Positions 25,443-35,313 of a stretch of 64,000 nucleotides of DNA are shown one piece after another; within the stretch, counting starts at the first letter, position 1, and every line of letters begins with the position of its first letter. Position numbers and translations under genes: made by a program. The notes below the pieces were generated by a model, which was given only the letters and a program-made list of their open reading frames with translations, did no database searches and had not been told where the DNA came from. Source of the stretch: an uncultured Clostridium sp. (GTDB taxonomy: Bacteria > Bacillota > Clostridia > Lachnospirales > Lachnospiraceae); NCBI GenBank assembly GCA_946553025.1, contig CAMNRM010000010.1, positions 1 through 64,000 on the forward strand. The letters are read 5' to 3'.

Positions 25443-26198
25443 ATGACCGTATATATGTGTGAGGGTTCCTTCGAGGGAATTCTGTGTGGAGTTTATGACG
25501 CCTGGATGAGTAAAAAAGGACATGAGCACGTGCGCCTGGAACTGGAAGGCTATGGGGATATGGAACTGTTCTGTATCTATGAATCCGTAGTTCCCGAAGT
25601 CCAAAAGGCAGAAAAGGTTATCTCATCCATCCGGGAAAAATTATCCGAACAGGTGTACGAGCAGGTGTATTTTGCCTCGTTAAGTCACCGAGAGGATCGG
25701 GCGGACAGGATTTACCGTTTTCTGGTGGATGCTTTTCGGTACGGGAAGTCGATTCTGTCGATGCTTCATCTGCCTTCCGTTTTCGATTTGTTTGAACTCT
25801 GTCGGTTTGTCGAGCATGAAAACCATCAGCTCACGGGCTTTCTCCGTTTTTCGCGTACAGAACAGGGAGTCCTTATCAGCCGGATAGGGCCAAAAAGCGA
25901 TGTGCTTCCATTGCTGGCCGTGCATTTTTCGGATCGGCTGCCTTCGGAACACTGGCTGATCTATGATGAAAAACGAAAGTATGCCGTTATTCATCCGGCA
26001 GATAAGGCATGGTATATTTTGCGGGAGGACGAGAAAAGATGGCTTGAACATCTGGAGTGGAAGACGGACGAAGAAGAATATGCCGCGCTCTGGAAGCTTT
26101 TTCATCAGAACATTGCCATACCGGAACGGATAAACCGCAGGTGCCAGATGAATCATCTTCCCATGCGTTACCGGCCATATATGACCGAGTTTTCATGA
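25443..26198 (+). CDS. TIGR03915-family putative DNA repair protein
   Basis: 251 residues. MTVYMCEGSFEGILCGVYDA is the typical start of the family that partners the preceding radical-SAM protein; the C-terminal half resembles DUF4130. AGGAAAGGACAGGAAG precedes the ATG. Together the two are probably a DNA-lesion repair or base-modification pair; the exact reaction is not known to me. Confidence 0.88.
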   Translation: MTVYMCEGSFEGILCGVYDAWMSKKGHEHVRLELEGYGDMELFCIYESVVPEVQKAEKVISSIREKLSEQVYEQVYFASLSHREDRADRIYRFLVDAFRYGKSILSMLHLPSVFDLFELCRFVEHENHQLTGFLRFSRTEQGVLISRIGPKSDVLPLLAVHFSDRLPSEHWLIYDEKRKYAVIHPADKAWYILREDEKRWLEHLEWKTDEEEYAALWKLFHQNIAIPERINRRCQMNHLPMRYRPYMTEFS

Positions 26199-26339
26199 AC
26201 AGGGTTCGTAGGAAGACCATGCGGCAGGAGTGATGATAAACCGGTAAAGAAATGACAGATAAGTAAAGGAATAGCAAATCGATAATGGTAAATTTTGGAA
26301 ATTCATAAAAGGAAAATTCATAGAAGGGAATTTGGGATA

Positions 26340-27797
26340 ATGGGAAAAATTACAGAACAGCAGATTTTGTCCATGGCTCCAAATAGCACGGCTGTGGCAA
26401 ATGCCAGGAAGATTTCGTCCAAGGGCGGATTTGTTTCCCTGGCAAAGACGGAAGATGAAACATTTTACATGGGAGAGTGTAAGGGGAGCGGGAAGAGTAA
26501 TTATACGGTTTCCGTTGATTTTATTGAACCGGAAAATCCCGTCTGCCGCTGCAGCTGCCCCAGCCGGCAGTTCCCCTGTAAGCACGGCCTGGCGCTTTTA
26601 TTTGAAATCGTGCAGGGAAAAGATTTTTCTCTGTGTGAGCTTCCGGAATCCATTCGGGAAAAGCGGGAGAAGAAGGAAAAGAAGGCGGCAAAGGCTGCTG
26701 AGGAAAAGGACGGCGATGCCGCCAAGGCCCCGGCAAAACCCAAGAAAACCAGCAAAGCTGCCCGGATTAAGAAGATGAAAAAGCAGCTTGAAGGTCTTGC
26801 CGTGTTAAGAAAGCTTGTGGATCGTCTGCTGGAATCCGGTCTGGGAACGCTGACGGGGCAGTCCTTAAAAACCTACCGGGATCTGGCAAAGCAGTTTGGC
26901 GACTACTACCTGCCCGGCCCGCAGATCCTGTTAAACCGCCTGATCGCGGAGGGCGAGGCTTATCAAAAGGACGGGGATAATGCTCACCATGAGGAGATTA
27001 TGCAGATTTTAGTCCGCCTGAATGCGCTGATGAAAAAGTCCCAGACCTATCTGACCGAAAAGATTGAAAAAGATGACGGGGAGGATGATGACAGTATCCT
27101 CTATGAAGAACTTGGCGGAATCTGGACGATAGAAAGGCTTAAGCAGCTTGGCCGGAGCAAGGAAAACGTGGATCTGGTTCAGCTTGCCTTTTATGTCTAT
27201 TACGATGATGCAAGAAAAGAGTGGATCGATAAGGGCTACTACGTGGATGTTCAGACCGGAGAGATTACCGCCACGCTTAATTACTGTCCGGTAAAGGCGA
27301 TGAGTCATATCAAGCGGCAGGATTCTGTATTTGGGGAAATTCATATTCCGCAGCTGACCTATTATCCGGGAAATGTCAATCCCAGGGTGCGCTGGGACTG
27401 GGCAGAGTACGGTCCTCTTTTGCCCGAAACCCTGGAAAAGATCCGTGAACTGGCACCGAAAGACCTTTCGGCGGTGATTAAAGAAGTAAAGAATGTGATT
27501 AAAAACCCGTTAGACCCGGATGAGTCCGCGGTGATGATTGCCTATAAGCAGATAGGAAGGCTGGAAGGAAAGCGGGGGCTCTATGTGTTGGAGGATGCCC
27601 AGGGAAACCGAATCCGGCTGAAGAATACCGAACCGGGAGAGGATACCATGGCTGTGTTAAAACTTCTTCCGGAACAGGAGTTATTTGCTGATCAGGTTCT
27701 TTTTGGAAGGATGTTCTATCACCGTGTGGATCACAGGATGTACATACAGCCTTTAAGCATTATTACAAAACAGAACGTTATCCGGCTGGCTTATTAG
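26340..27797 (+). CDS. SWIM zinc-finger protein (YehQ-like)
   Basis: 485 residues. The SWIM motif CSC then CKH lies at residues 71-82 (CRCSCPSRQFPCKHGLAL), binding zinc and probably DNA or protein. It is followed by a Lys/Ala/Glu-rich linker (about 100-140) and a large domain of unknown fold. ATG 26340 has AAGGGAA upstream. It opens a five-gene run (SWIM, HEAT-like, MoxR ATPase, DUF5682, VWA) that matches the make-up of E. coli yehL-M-P-Q. Confidence 0.85.
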   Translation: MGKITEQQILSMAPNSTAVANARKISSKGGFVSLAKTEDETFYMGECKGSGKSNYTVSVDFIEPENPVCRCSCPSRQFPCKHGLALLFEIVQGKDFSLCELPESIREKREKKEKKAAKAAEEKDGDAAKAPAKPKKTSKAARIKKMKKQLEGLAVLRKLVDRLLESGLGTLTGQSLKTYRDLAKQFGDYYLPGPQILLNRLIAEGEAYQKDGDNAHHEEIMQILVRLNALMKKSQTYLTEKIEKDDGEDDDSILYEELGGIWTIERLKQLGRSKENVDLVQLAFYVYYDDARKEWIDKGYYVDVQTGEITATLNYCPVKAMSHIKRQDSVFGEIHIPQLTYYPGNVNPRVRWDWAEYGPLLPETLEKIRELAPKDLSAVIKEVKNVIKNPLDPDESAVMIAYKQIGRLEGKRGLYVLEDAQGNRIRLKNTEPGEDTMAVLKLLPEQELFADQVLFGRMFYHRVDHRMYIQPLSIITKQNVIRLAY

Positions 27798-27818
27798 GAT
27801 AGGAGAGGAGTGAGTATT

Positions 27819-29777
27819 TTGAATTTACAGCCATTTTATGATTTAAGAGAACGGCTTTTGGTTTCGGCAGCAGCAGGAACGCAGTTTGTGCAGGAAGATT
27901 TCCGTCTGCGGGAAGCCGTAAAAAAGATGGAAGTTTTTGCTAAAGCTTCTCCCGTATTTGCCAAGATGAGTCAGATGTTAGCACAGCTTTTGGACGGGGA
28001 AAAAGAAAAGAAGACGGAAACCCTTTTGGATGTCTTAGGGCTTTTGGATGCGTTTTTAACGACGCAGGGAGTCAGCCAGACAGAAGGAAATCTTCTGCCT
28101 GCGGTTGAGGAAGGAAGGGCAAGGCTGCCGCTTGGCGATGAAACGTCATCTTATCAGGAAATTCCTTACAGCCGCTTGCAGCCCATCAAGTGGGCGCTCA
28201 CCGAAACCGGAAGCAGCCGCCAGTCTACCCTGGAGGAAAACTATAAGCTGCAGCCGGAACTGTTCATGGATTTTCGTATCTGCCCGCTGATGATTCAGGC
28301 CCTGAGTGATCCTTACGCGGAAATCGGGGAGATGGTCTGCGACTGGCTGATTAAAATAGGAGAACCGGTAATTCCCCTGTTAAAAGAAGGTTTTAATCCC
28401 AAGGGAAAGAAGGAGATGGTGCGCAGGGTAAGGGCAGTCAGCGAGATTGCAGGTGCCGCGGAGAACGATTTTTACTGTGCACAGATTCCGGAGAGCGAAA
28501 AAGAAGTGAAGGAGGCCCTGATCCGTGCCCTCCGCTACAGCCAGGAGAATCAGCCCTTTTTGTTTGAACTGCTGAAAACCGAGAGAGGAAAGATGAAAAC
28601 AACGGTGCAGTGGGCTTTAGGCTTTATGGAAGGGGAGGAAGTGTCCGGGTACTGGAAAAAGCGTGCTTCGGCGGCTCCTGTCGAAACCGCCGACCTGCTC
28701 CGCTATGCCAAAACCTCCTATGCCCCGGCGATCCTTGCCGAAATTGTAAGAACGAACGCAGAAGCACTGATCCGGGAAAACGAAGAGCGGGCAAAGCAGA
28801 ATAAAGAAGAGAAGAAGACGAAGACCGATAAGCAGGAGGAAGAAAAACTCAGGGCAAGGAGTGACCAGTTGGTAAAGCTGATTTATAGCTGCACGGGGAA
28901 GAACGGAAGAGAAATCGAAGAGATGCTGGAATGGGCAGCCGCACAGGAAGGGTTAAAAAACCACTATGTTATCTTTGCCACGATGATGGCGGATACGATA
29001 TTGAAAAACCCGCTTGCCAGTCGGGAAGCAGAGGATTACTGCCGGTTAGCCGAAAAGCTTTTTGCGCAGTATGGACGGGAGTATGCACGTCCGGCCTTTG
29101 CCGCCAGTCTGCTGATGAAATCACCCGAGGAAACCTACGACCGTTTCAGCGGCTTTATAACATCCATGGGCTACAGTATTTTCCGGGTGCTGCAGACGAT
29201 TCGCTATCAGGAGGACATCGGCTATTTTGTTTACACCGAAGCCGTGCTGGACGACCGGGGAACGAAGATTACTCCGGAACAAATCCATGTGCTGGAACAG
29301 GGACTGGATTTGCGCTGGTATCTGCTGATTATGGAAAACAGGAAACACTGCCCGAACGACTATTTTGAAGTGGGAACATCTTTTCAGGGTGCGAATGCTG
29401 TGCTTTACCGGCTGTTCCGCAAGGATATTCCTCAGTTATGCCAGCAGTACGGCGAATATTTTTACCATCTGGCTATTACGGCAGAGCCGAATGTCGGCTA
29501 CACCGAGCTTTTAGTGCGCTGCGGCTGGACGAAGTTTGACGGAATCCTGTTCCAGGCAGCAAAGAAAAATGCATGGGTGTATCAGCTTCGTATGCTGATC
29601 AATGTGCTTCCGATTTCCCGGGAACAGCTGATAAAAGAGCTGGAGATGGTTCAAAAACTGTGGGAGGGTGAAGGCCAGAAAAATACAAAGCCAAGGAATG
29701 TTTCTTCCGCTCTGCCGACCGTGAAAAAGTGGCTGGAAATCCTGCACAATGGAGGAACGGTTTACGAACTGGTTTAG
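27819..29777 (+). CDS. HEAT-repeat-like protein of the MoxR-VWA cluster
   Basis: About 652 residues, nearly all helical with HEAT-like units (MIQALSDPYAEIGEMVCDWL, IGEPVIPLLKEGF, VRRVRAVSEIAGA, EVKEALIRALRYS around 155-240). A Lys/Glu-rich stretch is near 335-350. TTG 27819 is preferred: AGGAGAGGAG ends eight bases before it and overlaps the alternative GTG at 27810. It is probably a scaffold for its neighbours; no catalytic motif seen. Confidence 0.7.
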   Translation: MNLQPFYDLRERLLVSAAAGTQFVQEDFRLREAVKKMEVFAKASPVFAKMSQMLAQLLDGEKEKKTETLLDVLGLLDAFLTTQGVSQTEGNLLPAVEEGRARLPLGDETSSYQEIPYSRLQPIKWALTETGSSRQSTLEENYKLQPELFMDFRICPLMIQALSDPYAEIGEMVCDWLIKIGEPVIPLLKEGFNPKGKKEMVRRVRAVSEIAGAAENDFYCAQIPESEKEVKEALIRALRYSQENQPFLFELLKTERGKMKTTVQWALGFMEGEEVSGYWKKRASAAPVETADLLRYAKTSYAPAILAEIVRTNAEALIRENEERAKQNKEEKKTKTDKQEEEKLRARSDQLVKLIYSCTGKNGREIEEMLEWAAAQEGLKNHYVIFATMMADTILKNPLASREAEDYCRLAEKLFAQYGREYARPAFAASLLMKSPEETYDRFSGFITSMGYSIFRVLQTIRYQEDIGYFVYTEAVLDDRGTKITPEQIHVLEQGLDLRWYLLIMENRKHCPNDYFEVGTSFQGANAVLYRLFRKDIPQLCQQYGEYFYHLAITAEPNVGYTELLVRCGWTKFDGILFQAAKKNAWVYQLRMLINVLPISREQLIKELEMVQKLWEGEGQKNTKPRNVSSALPTVKKWLEILHNGGTVYELV

Positions 29778-29867
29778 TGCTGTTTGAATAGGTTTTTGTG
29801 CTTTAATCGCGCAGAGAAAGTATAAGCAGGTAATGAAAAAAGAGGAGTTAAAGAGGAGTTTTATGCT

Positions 29868-30959
29868 ATGGAAAAAGGACAAAATGTGCTTCGTCTTCCG
29901 GCGGAGCAGTTATATCAGGAAGAGATTGATGCATTGATTCAGGCGGAAACCGACGCCGTTCCTCAGGGATGGAAGATGTCGCCCCGTTCGGTGCTGACCT
30001 ATATTACGGGAGGAAAAGCGGGAAACACGACGATTAGTCCCAAGTACATCGGTCATCAGCGGCTAGTGGAAATCGCGATTGCCACACTGGTTACGGATCG
30101 GGCGCTATTGCTTATCGGAGAACCGGGTACAGCTAAGTCCTGGCTGTCCGAGCATCTGACGGCGGCGATTAACGGGGATTCCTCCAAGGTTATCCAGGGA
30201 ACGGCAGGGACGACGGAGGAACAGATCCGCTATTCCTGGAACTATGCCATGCTGATTGCCGAGGGTCCGTCGAACCAGGCTTTAATTAAAAGTCCGCTCT
30301 ACCGCGCCATGGAAACCGGGACGATTGCCCGGGTGGAGGAGATCTCCCGCTGCGCGTCCGAAGTTCAGGACGCCATGATTTCGATTTTATCCGAGAAGCG
30401 GATTTCCGTGCCGGAACTGGGCGTGGAAGTGCCTGCGCAGAAGGGCTTCTCTGTCATTGCCACGGCAAACACCCGGGATAAAGGGGTGAATGAAATGTCT
30501 GCAGCCTTGAAGCGTCGTTTTAATATCGTGGTTCTTCCCTCGCCGGAAAACATCCAGGAGGAGATGGATATTGTAAAATCCAGGGTAGCGCAGCTTTCGG
30601 CCAGCCTCGACTTAAATGCCCGGCTTCCCGAGGAAGAGGTTATCGAGAAGGTCTGCACGATCTTTCGGGAACTTCGCCGCGGCGTGACCCTGGACGGAAA
30701 GCAGAAGCTGAAAACACCGGGAGGCGTTCTTTCGACCGCCGAGGCGATTTCCCTTTTAACCAACAGCATGGCTTTAGCCGGAAGCTTTGGCAACGGAGAG
30801 ATTACCGATTATGATTTAGCCGCCGGTCTTCAGGGGGCCGTGGTTAAGGAAGAGGTCAAGGACGGGAAGGTCTGGGAAGAGTATCTGGAAAACATCATGA
30901 AAAAACGCGGTTCAAAATGGGTCGGTTTATATAAGGAGTGTAGGGAATTAAATGGCTGA
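29868..30959 (+). CDS. MoxR-type AAA+ ATPase (YehL-like)
   Basis: 363 residues. Walker A GEPGTAKS at 84-91, Walker B-like ARVEEISRC near 150, sensor region FSVIATANTRDKGVNEMSAA near 197-216, and Arg finger candidates LKRRFN. MoxR ATPases remodel protein complexes with a VWA partner; here the VWA gene is two genes downstream. The stop overlaps the next start by eight bases, so translation is likely coupled. Confidence 0.9.
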   Translation: MEKGQNVLRLPAEQLYQEEIDALIQAETDAVPQGWKMSPRSVLTYITGGKAGNTTISPKYIGHQRLVEIAIATLVTDRALLLIGEPGTAKSWLSEHLTAAINGDSSKVIQGTAGTTEEQIRYSWNYAMLIAEGPSNQALIKSPLYRAMETGTIARVEEISRCASEVQDAMISILSEKRISVPELGVEVPAQKGFSVIATANTRDKGVNEMSAALKRRFNIVVLPSPENIQEEMDIVKSRVAQLSASLDLNARLPEEEVIEKVCTIFRELRRGVTLDGKQKLKTPGGVLSTAEAISLLTNSMALAGSFGNGEITDYDLAAGLQGAVVKEEVKDGKVWEEYLENIMKKRGSKWVGLYKECRELNG

Positions 30960-33390
30960 TAAAAAAAAGGCAAATATTTTTGGTATTCGCCACCTGTCAC
31001 CGGCAGGAGCCTTTTATGTAAGAGAATTTCTCGATCGGATTGCGCCGGAACTGGTGCTTATCGAAGGACCCTCCGACTTCGACGATATGCTCATGCCTCT
31101 GACCGCGCCCAAGGTAAAGCCGCCGGTTGCCATTATGGCCTATACGAAGGAGGCTCCGGTCAGGACGATCCTCTATCCCTTTGCCGTCTATTCTCCGGAA
31201 TACCAGGCCGCACTCTGGGCCAGGGAAAATCACTGTCCCTGCCGCTTTATGGATCTGCCTTCCGGGGTAATCCTTGCTCTGGAAGAAGCCGAGAGGGAAG
31301 AAGAACTGCAGAGGATGGCCGCTAGGTCCGAAGAGGAGGAAGACGAAGAGCCGGGAATAGCTTCTGAACATGCACAGGAGGAAGAAGAATCGGAAGAAGA
31401 ATCCGAAGAAAGCGGTGAAGAACCGGCACTGCCGGATTTATACGAGCGCCTGGATAAGGTATCCGGTGAGGACAGCCACGAAACCTTCTGGGAGCATGTG
31501 CTGGAGCAGGCGGAGAATGAAGAGGCTTACCGGAAGGGCGCTGCATTATTCGGCGAAAATATCCGCAGTCTGTCTGAAAATCCCTACGGGGATTCGGCAG
31601 AGGGCTTAGAGGGACAGGGAGCGAAAAAACGTACTTCGGCGAAAGAAGTATTGACGGCGAGAATAAACCGCAACCATCTTCGGGAAGCCTATATGAAGAG
31701 AAAGATAAAGGAAGCGATAGACTCCGGGATTTCTCCGGATAAGATTGTGGCGATAACCGGGGCCTATCATGTGAAGGGGCTTGAAGAGGGAAAGGCCATG
31801 ACGGATAAGGAGATAAAGGCTCTTCCGTGTATGGAGTCCTTACAGACGCTTATGCCCTATTCTTACTATCGGCTGTCGATGCGTGCCGGATATGGGGCAG
31901 GAAACCAGGCACCGGCTTACTATGAACTTTTGTGGAAGGGTTTTTGCAGAAACAGGCCGGAGTATGCCGTTTACCAGTATGTTATCCGCATGGCAGCGTT
32001 TCTCAGGAAATCCGGGAATCCGGTTTCTACGGCTTCCGTTATCGAAAGCGTCCGTCTTTCGGCTGCTTTATCGCAGCTTCACGGCTATCAGATTCCTTCG
32101 TTAAGGGATTTGCGGGACGGGGCGACGACCTGTATCGGTCACGGCGAATTTTCACAGATTGCTCTGGGCGCAGCCGATACGGAAACCGGAACGAAGATTG
32201 GTTCCCTTCCCGAAGGGATGAGCCAGACGTCCATTCAAAATGATTTTTACCAAAAACTGGAAGAACTTCGGCTGACCAAATACCGCTCGGTTATTGCCCA
32301 GGACTTGCCGCTGGATCTGCGGGAAAAGCTGAATGTCAAGTCCAGGAAATCGGCGTTTATGGACTTAAACCGTTCTTTTTTCCTGCATCAGCTTCGTATC
32401 CTTGGAATTAACTTTGCAAAACAGGTGCACAGCAGTCAGGAAAAGGCAACCTGGGCGGAGTACTGGCAGCTTCAGTGGAGTCCGGAATCGGAAATCCAGC
32501 TGGTGGAATCCGTGTTAAAAGGGGATACGGTAGAACAGGCCGCCTCCTTTGTGCTGAAGGAACAGGCGGAGAGCAGCGATAAGATCAGCCAGGTTGCCCA
32601 TATGATCGAAGAAGCCTACTGCTGCGGTATGCCAAAAGCAGCTCAGTACGGCACCGAAACCCTGCAGGGAATGGCCGTGGAAGCCGCTTCGATTGAAGAA
32701 ATCGGCCAGGCGGCGGAAAGTCTTTCGATATCGGTAAGCTACGGAGATATCCGCCATCAGGATGCCCGTCCGCTGATTCCCGTGCTGGAGCAGCTTTTCC
32801 TTCGGGCTTGTCTGATTCTGCCGGAAAGCTGTTCCTGCGATGACGACGGGGCAAAAAACGTTATCGTCGGCATCGAAGCATTAAACCGCCTGGTGCGGGA
32901 TCAGGATTTTATCGACGAAGAGCGCTGGATTGCAACACTGATGGAGGTTGCCCGCCGTGACGATTTGAATACAAAGCTTTCCGGGCTTGCTGCTGCGGTT
33001 CTTCTGGAGTGGGGACGGATGGATAACGAAACGCTGGGCACGGAAGTTGAGCGCCGTCTTTCCCGCGGTATGCCCGCCGAACTTGGCGCAGGCTGGTTTG
33101 AAGGTCTGGCGATGAAGAATCATTTTGCTCTGATTGCCCGGATGTCTTTGTGGGAAAAACTCAGCGAATATATTGATACCCTGGACGATGAGGATTTTAA
33201 GCGGGCCGTTGTGTTTCTGCGCAGGGCTTTTGCCGATTTTACTTCCGGGGAAAAAGACAGCATTGCCGAAAATCTGGGCGAACTGTGGAAGGTCAACCCG
33301 CAGCAGGTCAGCGAGATTTTAAATGCCGATCTCACGGCGGAGGAGATGGATTTTGTGGCAGATTTAGGCGATTTTGACTTTGATTTATAG
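30952..33390 (+). CDS. DUF5682-family protein (YehM-like)
   Basis: 812 residues. The N-terminus (IFGIRHLSPAGAFYVREFLD, then LVLIEGPSDFDDML) is the hallmark of DUF5682, and IVAITGAYHVKGLEEG near 265 adds to a TraB/PrgY-like hydrolase look (invariant His and Glu). An acidic insert at about 124-162 is almost all Glu and Asp. The C-terminal half is helical. Function unknown; always found with MoxR and VWA partners as far as I recall. Confidence 0.8.
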   Translation: MADKKKANIFGIRHLSPAGAFYVREFLDRIAPELVLIEGPSDFDDMLMPLTAPKVKPPVAIMAYTKEAPVRTILYPFAVYSPEYQAALWARENHCPCRFMDLPSGVILALEEAEREEELQRMAARSEEEEDEEPGIASEHAQEEEESEEESEESGEEPALPDLYERLDKVSGEDSHETFWEHVLEQAENEEAYRKGAALFGENIRSLSENPYGDSAEGLEGQGAKKRTSAKEVLTARINRNHLREAYMKRKIKEAIDSGISPDKIVAITGAYHVKGLEEGKAMTDKEIKALPCMESLQTLMPYSYYRLSMRAGYGAGNQAPAYYELLWKGFCRNRPEYAVYQYVIRMAAFLRKSGNPVSTASVIESVRLSAALSQLHGYQIPSLRDLRDGATTCIGHGEFSQIALGAADTETGTKIGSLPEGMSQTSIQNDFYQKLEELRLTKYRSVIAQDLPLDLREKLNVKSRKSAFMDLNRSFFLHQLRILGINFAKQVHSSQEKATWAEYWQLQWSPESEIQLVESVLKGDTVEQAASFVLKEQAESSDKISQVAHMIEEAYCCGMPKAAQYGTETLQGMAVEAASIEEIGQAAESLSISVSYGDIRHQDARPLIPVLEQLFLRACLILPESCSCDDDGAKNVIVGIEALNRLVRDQDFIDEERWIATLMEVARRDDLNTKLSGLAAAVLLEWGRMDNETLGTEVERRLSRGMPAELGAGWFEGLAMKNHFALIARMSLWEKLSEYIDTLDDEDFKRAVVFLRRAFADFTSGEKDSIAENLGELWKVNPQQVSEILNADLTAEEMDFVADLGDFDFDL

Positions 33391-33401
33391 GAGAAATATT
33401 C

Positions 33402-34607
33402 ATGGAAACAGCAGAGCGATTAAAACGATGGCGGCTGATCCTCGGTGCAGAAAGCGAAGACCGTTTTTCTAAGATGCAGGGTCTGGACGGGGGCGGTCTG
33501 GGGCTCAGTGCCGAAGAACTGATGATGGATCAGGCGCTGGCTGCCATTTACAACCAGACGTCGAGCGGCGGCTTTGGCAATGGGCCGGGTGGCAGAGGAG
33601 CCGGGCGGGGGCCGTCCAATCCCCAGATTACCCGGTGGCTGGGCGATGTGCGAACCTTATTTGAACAGGATATGATTAAAATTATCCAGGCGGACGCGGT
33701 GGAGCGCTGCGGGTTAAAGCAGCTTCTTTTGGAGCCGGAGATGTTAGAGCAGATGGAACCGGATGTGGGGATGGCAAGCACAATCTTAATGTTAAAAGAT
33801 CAGATTCCCAAGGCTTCCAAAGAAAGCGTGCGCGGGTTTATAAGAAAGATTGTCGAGGAATTAAACCGGCTTTTAGCCGACGATATCCGCCGGGCCGTTA
33901 CCGCCGCCATTAACCGCCGCCAGCACTCTCCGATCCCTTCGGCCTCTGCACTGGATTTCGACAATACGATTAAAAACGGGCTGAAAAACTACAATCCCCA
34001 GTTAAAGAAGATTATCCCTGACCATTATTATTTCTTTGACCGGACGACCACTTCCGCGGCGAATAAATACACGATTATCCTGGACGTGGATCAGAGCGGC
34101 TCCATGGGAGAATCTGTGATTTACTCTTCGGTGATCAGCTGCGTGCTGGCCAGCATGGCTTCATTAAAGACCAGGATCGTTGCTTTTGATACGAAGGTGG
34201 TTGATTTAACGGAAAAGTGCGACGATCCGGTGGATCTCCTCTTTGGGTTTCAGTTGGGCGGCGGAACGGATATTAATCAGTCCGTTGCCTACTGCCAGCA
34301 GTTTATTGAAAAACCCCAGAAGACCCTGTTCTTTTTGGTCAGCGATTTGTACGAAGGCGGGAACCGGGCAGCCCTCCTTCGCCGTATGGAAGAGATGAAG
34401 GCTTCCGGCGTCCAGGTGGTCAGCCTTTTGGCGATTGCCGACGGCGGAAGACCCTATTATGATACAACGGTTGCCGGGAAACTGGCAGCTCTGGGAATTC
34501 CGTGTTTTGCCTGCAATCCGCAGATGCTCCCGGAACTGTTAAAGCGGACGCTAAAAGGTGAAGACTTAACCCAGTTCCAGAAAGAACTGGAAAAGGGAAA
34601 TAAATAG
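33402..34607 (+). CDS. VWA-domain protein (YehP-like)
   Basis: 401 residues. A Gly-rich stretch (GGFGNGPGGRGAGRGPSNPQ, about 56-75) is followed by a helical region and a VWA domain from about 220 with the metal site DVDQSGSMG, the Thr in GGGTDI near 288 and an Asp near 310 (VSDLYEGG), so the MIDAS looks complete. It should bind a divalent ion and a protein ligand and work with the MoxR ATPase. It ends the cluster; a MITE array starts right at its stop codon. Confidence 0.88.
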   Translation: METAERLKRWRLILGAESEDRFSKMQGLDGGGLGLSAEELMMDQALAAIYNQTSSGGFGNGPGGRGAGRGPSNPQITRWLGDVRTLFEQDMIKIIQADAVERCGLKQLLLEPEMLEQMEPDVGMASTILMLKDQIPKASKESVRGFIRKIVEELNRLLADDIRRAVTAAINRRQHSPIPSASALDFDNTIKNGLKNYNPQLKKIIPDHYYFFDRTTTSAANKYTIILDVDQSGSMGESVIYSSVISCVLASMASLKTRIVAFDTKVVDLTEKCDDPVDLLFGFQLGGGTDINQSVAYCQQFIEKPQKTLFFLVSDLYEGGNRAALLRRMEEMKASGVQVVSLLAIADGGRPYYDTTVAGKLAALGIPCFACNPQMLPELLKRTLKGEDLTQFQKELEKGNK

Positions 34608-34665
34608 GTTATTGTGAATATGTGAACAGTAACATGTGTGAACAATAACACATGTGAACAGTAAC
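34608..34665. mobile_element. Three MITE ends in tandem
   Basis: GTTATTGTGAATATGTGAAC-AGTAAC, then a copy reading GTGTGAACAATAAC, then CATGTGAACAGTAAC. They start directly after the VWA stop and end 15 bases before the engB ATG. Confidence 0.65.
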
Positions 34666-34681
34666 CTAAATAGGAGAACCG

Positions 34682-35278
34682 ATGGTGATTATCAAAAAAG
34701 CAGAACTAGAAACCGTTTGCGGCATAACCAGCAAGCTTCCGGAACACATTCTTCCGGAGTATGCATTTGCCGGAAAATCCAATGTAGGGAAGTCCTCCCT
34801 GATTAATGCACTGATGAACCGAAAATCCCTGGCCAGGACATCTTCCCAGCCGGGGAAGACACAGACCATTAACTTTTATAATATTAATGACCAGCTTTAT
34901 TTTGTCGATCTTCCCGGCTACGGTTATGCAAAAGTATCCCTTGAGGCAAAGGCAAAGTGGGGAAAGATGATCGAGCGCTATCTGAAAAAATCATCCGTCT
35001 TAAAGCGGGTCTTCCTCCTGGTCGATATCCGTCATGAACCGTCGGAAAACGATAAGACGATGTATGACTGGATTATCTACCAGGGCTATCAGCCGGTAGT
35101 GATTGCGACAAAACTGGATAAATTAAAGCGCAGCCAGGTAGCCAGGCAGGTGAAAATCCTGCGCGAAGGACTGGGCATGGCAAAAGAAGATGTGCTGATT
35201 CCGTTCTCCGCAGAAACCAAGCAGGGAAGGGAAGAGATATGGGAACTGATGGAAGAAGAAAATAAAGAAAATAAATAA
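34682..35278 (+). CDS. engB: Ribosome-biogenesis GTPase EngB (YsxC/YihA)
   Basis: 198 residues of TRAFAC GTPase. G1 AGKSNVGKSSLINALMNRKS (P-loop GKSNVGKS) near 30-45, G2 region with TPGKTQTINFY-type SQPGKTQTINFYNIN near 57-71, G3 DLPGYGYAK, G4 TKLDK near 140. Needed for late steps of 50S subunit assembly. AGGAG precedes the ATG. In many Firmicutes it follows lon; here it follows the MoxR-VWA cluster. Confidence 0.95.
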   Translation: MVIIKKAELETVCGITSKLPEHILPEYAFAGKSNVGKSSLINALMNRKSLARTSSQPGKTQTINFYNINDQLYFVDLPGYGYAKVSLEAKAKWGKMIERYLKKSSVLKRVFLLVDIRHEPSENDKTMYDWIIYQGYQPVVIATKLDKLKRSQVARQVKILREGLGMAKEDVLIPFSAETKQGREEIWELMEEENKENK

Positions 35279-35305
35279 GAGGGACGAATCGTTTTCCCTC
35301 TTATT
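35274..35305. terminator. Bidirectional terminator after engB
   Basis: AATAAGAGGGA (35274-35284) and TCCCTCTTATT (35295-35305) form an 11-base stem between engB and the converging small membrane-protein gene. Confidence 0.75.
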
Positions 35306-35313
35306 CCTCGTTA

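Noticed and set aside
27196-27212. Ten-base match (CGATGATGCA) between the assumed guide at 63682 and the SWIM gene
   Set aside because: A ten-base match in 64 kb on both strands is not rare, it lies in coding sequence, and the guide boundary is itself uncertain.
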